Positions 5,433 through 7,014 of a stretch of 7,014 bases of DNA are shown here, in pieces. Origin of the DNA: an uncultured Lachnospiraceae bacterium (GTDB lineage Bacteria; Bacillota; Clostridia; Lachnospirales; Lachnospiraceae); assembly GCA_949283905.1 (NCBI GenBank), contig CASDUB010000050.1:1-7014 (forward strand), written 5' to 3'. The stretch's first letter is position 1. Each line of letters begins with the position of its first letter. A model generated the notes under the pieces. The model did no database searches and had not been told where the DNA came from. It saw only the letters and a list, made by a program, of their open reading frames with translations. Position numbers and translations under genes: made by a program.

Positions 5433-7014
5433 TCACTGCTGTTGTGTCTGCTGAGTATCCTGAGACTGCTGAGTATCCTGGGGCTGCTGCGCGTCAACAG
5501 TTTCAAGCTCTCCGACGGCAACTTCATAATTAACCTGCGCTATGCCAATCTCAGGATTAAAATTGCCCCTCTGAATATTTGTGATATACTCAGACGCTTT
5601 CGCAGCCCTCTGGCTGTTAGGATATTTGTTAACTATATCCTGGAAAGCAGCGATAGCTTCCGCAGACTGCTGGTTCAATCTGTACGAATGGGCCAGGTAA
5701 GCGCACGCCGAATAACTGTCAGGATTTACGGTCTTAGCCGCAGCAAAATATGTAATGGCGTCTTTATAATTGCCTCTCTGGAAAGCATCCATCGCCGATG
5801 CGTTATAGGTTTCATACTGTTTTGAATTAATATCAGAAACCATTCCGTTATAAATGTTCATCGCATTTTCGGAATATACGGAAGTATCGACGTCCTGCAG
5901 CGTTTCAAGCGCCTGATCATAATTCTGAGCCGCATAAGCGATATAAGCGTTCAACAGCTTCTCGTAATACTCTATCGCTTTTGAAGCCTCAGAAATCTGC
6001 ATATTTCCGCTGTCTATAGTCGAATTATATTCTTCGATCCTCGACTCAAGATCTTTAATATGCTCATTCTGTGTGACCATGGCCGAACTGTACTGGGCAA
6101 CTTTATTTTCGGCGTCTCTGCTTATATTTCTGTTTAATGAAGGAATGACAATAACTCCGACAACAAGCGCGCCGAGAATAATGCCTATTACCATATTTAA
6201 AAGACTTAAAAACGCCGGTACCTGATGAAAAGCAACAGGCTGAATAACCTGCTCTGTTATAACTTTTTCCTCATCATCCCAGTTTTTAGTCGTATAGCTG
6301 TAATCGGTAACCACTTTACGCGGGGGAAGTTTAAAGTAATCAAGGATCTTATAAATCCCCTTTTTCTTTTCCTTTACGACTCCCTTCGTCAGGCTTTCTC
6401 TATCGGTTGTGGTACCCGTCTGCGCGTCGATCTCTTTGAAAAATCTCAGAGATGTAGCGTTTGTCCTGTCGATAGGCGCGGCTTTCTTCAAAACTTTTCT
6501 CGCTTTTTCATACTCTCCCCGCTTCATATACAAAAGCGAAAGAAGATAATATGCTTTAATAAGCTTCGGATTGGCCGCAACGACTTTCTTAAGCATTATG
6601 ATCGCGACGTCATCCTCACCGGCGCGGCATGCATTAAGCGCTCTGTTGTAACGCTTGATCGTCTGCTGAATCGTCTCAAGACGGCTCGGATTTGCCTGAA
6701 CCCTGTCTATATATTCGGACGCAATATTGTCCTCGGGCATAATATTCTTGCTGATTATCCACTCGCTTAAAGCGGCGACAACCTCGCCCGTTTCAAAATA
6801 AACAAGTCCGAGAAGATTCCTCGCGTCGATATTTCTCTTATTAAACTTCAGGCTTCTCTCCAGCAGATCTATAGCGCCCGACATATCTCTGATCTGCGCC
6901 TTGTCAAGACCCTGATTATAATACATATTAGAGAGCTGCACTGCTTTATTCTGAACGTTCAGATCCCATCCGCAATTTGAACATACAGATTCACTTCCGG
7001 CTTCAGCGCCGCAG
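5433..7014 (-). CDS. Zinc-ribbon, tetratricopeptide-repeat membrane protein, 5' end outside the window
   Basis: The open frame continues to the right edge, so the N-terminus is missing. A GTG at 6939-6941 could be mistaken for the start, but the 24 codons before it read CGAEAGSESVCSNCGWDLN and on, the end of a zinc ribbon. Counting from that GTG, the order is TPR helices at about 1-170 (for example AYYLLSLLYMKRGEYEKARKVL), a basic linker (190-210), one membrane helix at 243-267, a coiled-coil-like stretch (276-328), more TPR-like repeats (330-455, for example GNYKDAITYFAAAKTVNPDS), and a Gln-rich tail with a tandem repeat. The zinc ribbon and first repeats are probably cytosolic and the second set extracytoplasmic; topology is inferred. 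TPRs bind proteins, so this may be a scaffold, but no partner or pathway can be named. I recall similar proteins from Lachnospiraceae. It lies just before the NusG domain II gene. Confidence 0.85.
   Translation of the reverse strand, partial: CGAEAGSESVCSNCGWDLNVQNKAVQLSNMYYNQGLDKAQIRDMSGAIDLLERSLKFNKRNIDARNLLGLVYFETGEVVAALSEWIISKNIMPEDNIASEYIDRVQANPSRLETIQQTIKRYNRALNACRAGEDDVAIIMLKKVVAANPKLIKAYYLLSLLYMKRGEYEKARKVLKKAAPIDRTNATSLRFFKEIDAQTGTTTDRESLTKGVVKEKKKGIYKILDYFKLPPRKVVTDYSYTTKNWDDEEKVITEQVIQPVAFHQVPAFLSLLNMVIGIILGALVVGVIVIPSLNRNISRDAENKVAQYSSAMVTQNEHIKDLESRIEEYNSTIDSGNMQISEASKAIEYYEKLLNAYIAYAAQNYDQALETLQDVDTSVYSENAMNIYNGMVSDINSKQYETYNASAMDAFQRGNYKDAITYFAAAKTVNPDSYSACAYLAHSYRLNQQSAEAIAAFQDIVNKYPNSQRAAKASEYITNIQRGNFNPEIGIAQVNYEVAVGELETVDAQQPQDTQQSQDTQQTQQQ
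5445..5480 (-). repeat. Two tandem 18-bp units encoding Gln-Asp-Thr-Gln-Gln-Ser/Thr
   Basis: Two adjacent 18-bp units share CAGGATACTCAGCAG exactly and differ only in their last codon (TCT or ACA). They encode QDTQQS and QDTQQT at the C-terminus of the TPR protein. The flanking codons (AQQPQ before, QQQ after) are also Gln-rich and look like decayed partial units. The near identity suggests recent duplication or slippage. The tail is probably disordered. Confidence 0.8.

Noticed and set aside
5250..5825. Plus-strand open frame of about 191 codons across the NusG-II and TPR genes
   Set aside because: It covers parts of two genes on the other strand with recognisable family motifs, and shows low-complexity composition typical of an antisense shadow.
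1..7014. Mobile elements, CRISPR arrays, tRNA or rRNA genes
   Set aside because: No transposase or integrase motif, spaced direct repeats, cloverleaf or rRNA signature was seen; the region reads as stable core metabolism.

Overview
The window looks like chromosomal DNA from an anaerobic Firmicute of the class Clostridia, probably Lachnospiraceae. Four things suggest this: moderate GC content, strong GGAGG-type ribosome binding sites, a zinc-ribbon/TPR membrane protein of a kind I associate with that family, and a DUF2520-type ketopantoate reductase in place of PanE. The taxonomic call is inference from remembered family resemblance, not a database search. All recognisable genes lie on the minus strand, so transcription runs from position 7014 towards position 1.

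Upstream unit (7014 to about 4946). The first gene encodes a membrane-anchored tetratricopeptide-repeat protein. It runs off the right edge of the window, and an N-terminal zinc ribbon is partly visible there. It is followed 15 nt later by a small membrane-anchored NusG domain II protein. A long 24-bp hairpin with a T-rich tail (about 4946-5006) appears to end this unit. No pathway can be assigned to the two genes.

Intergenic control region (4740-5027, 288 bp). After the hairpin comes a good sigma-A-type promoter (-35 TATACA, 17-bp spacer, -10 TATAAT). It is overlaid by two perfect palindromes, one on each hexamer. A leader of about 136 nt without an ATG follows.

Downstream unit (4739 to 1, continuing past the left edge). 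This is a compact vitamin B5/coenzyme A operon: panG (DUF2520-type ketopantoate reductase) - panB - panC - panD - coaBC - coaX. PanB makes ketopantoate from 2-oxoisovalerate, the inferred PanG reduces it to pantoate, and PanD makes beta-alanine from aspartate. PanC joins these to give pantothenate, CoaX phosphorylates it, and CoaBC adds cysteine and decarboxylates to 4'-phosphopantetheine. Only the last two CoA steps (CoaD, CoaE) are not in view. Gene junctions are tight: a 4-nt GTGA overlap, then gaps of 14, 4, 38 and 10 nt. The 38-nt gap holds a small perfect hairpin.

I saw no mobile element, CRISPR array, tRNA or rRNA. The most rewarding parts are the promoter/operator region, the inferred PanG, and the architecture of the truncated TPR protein.
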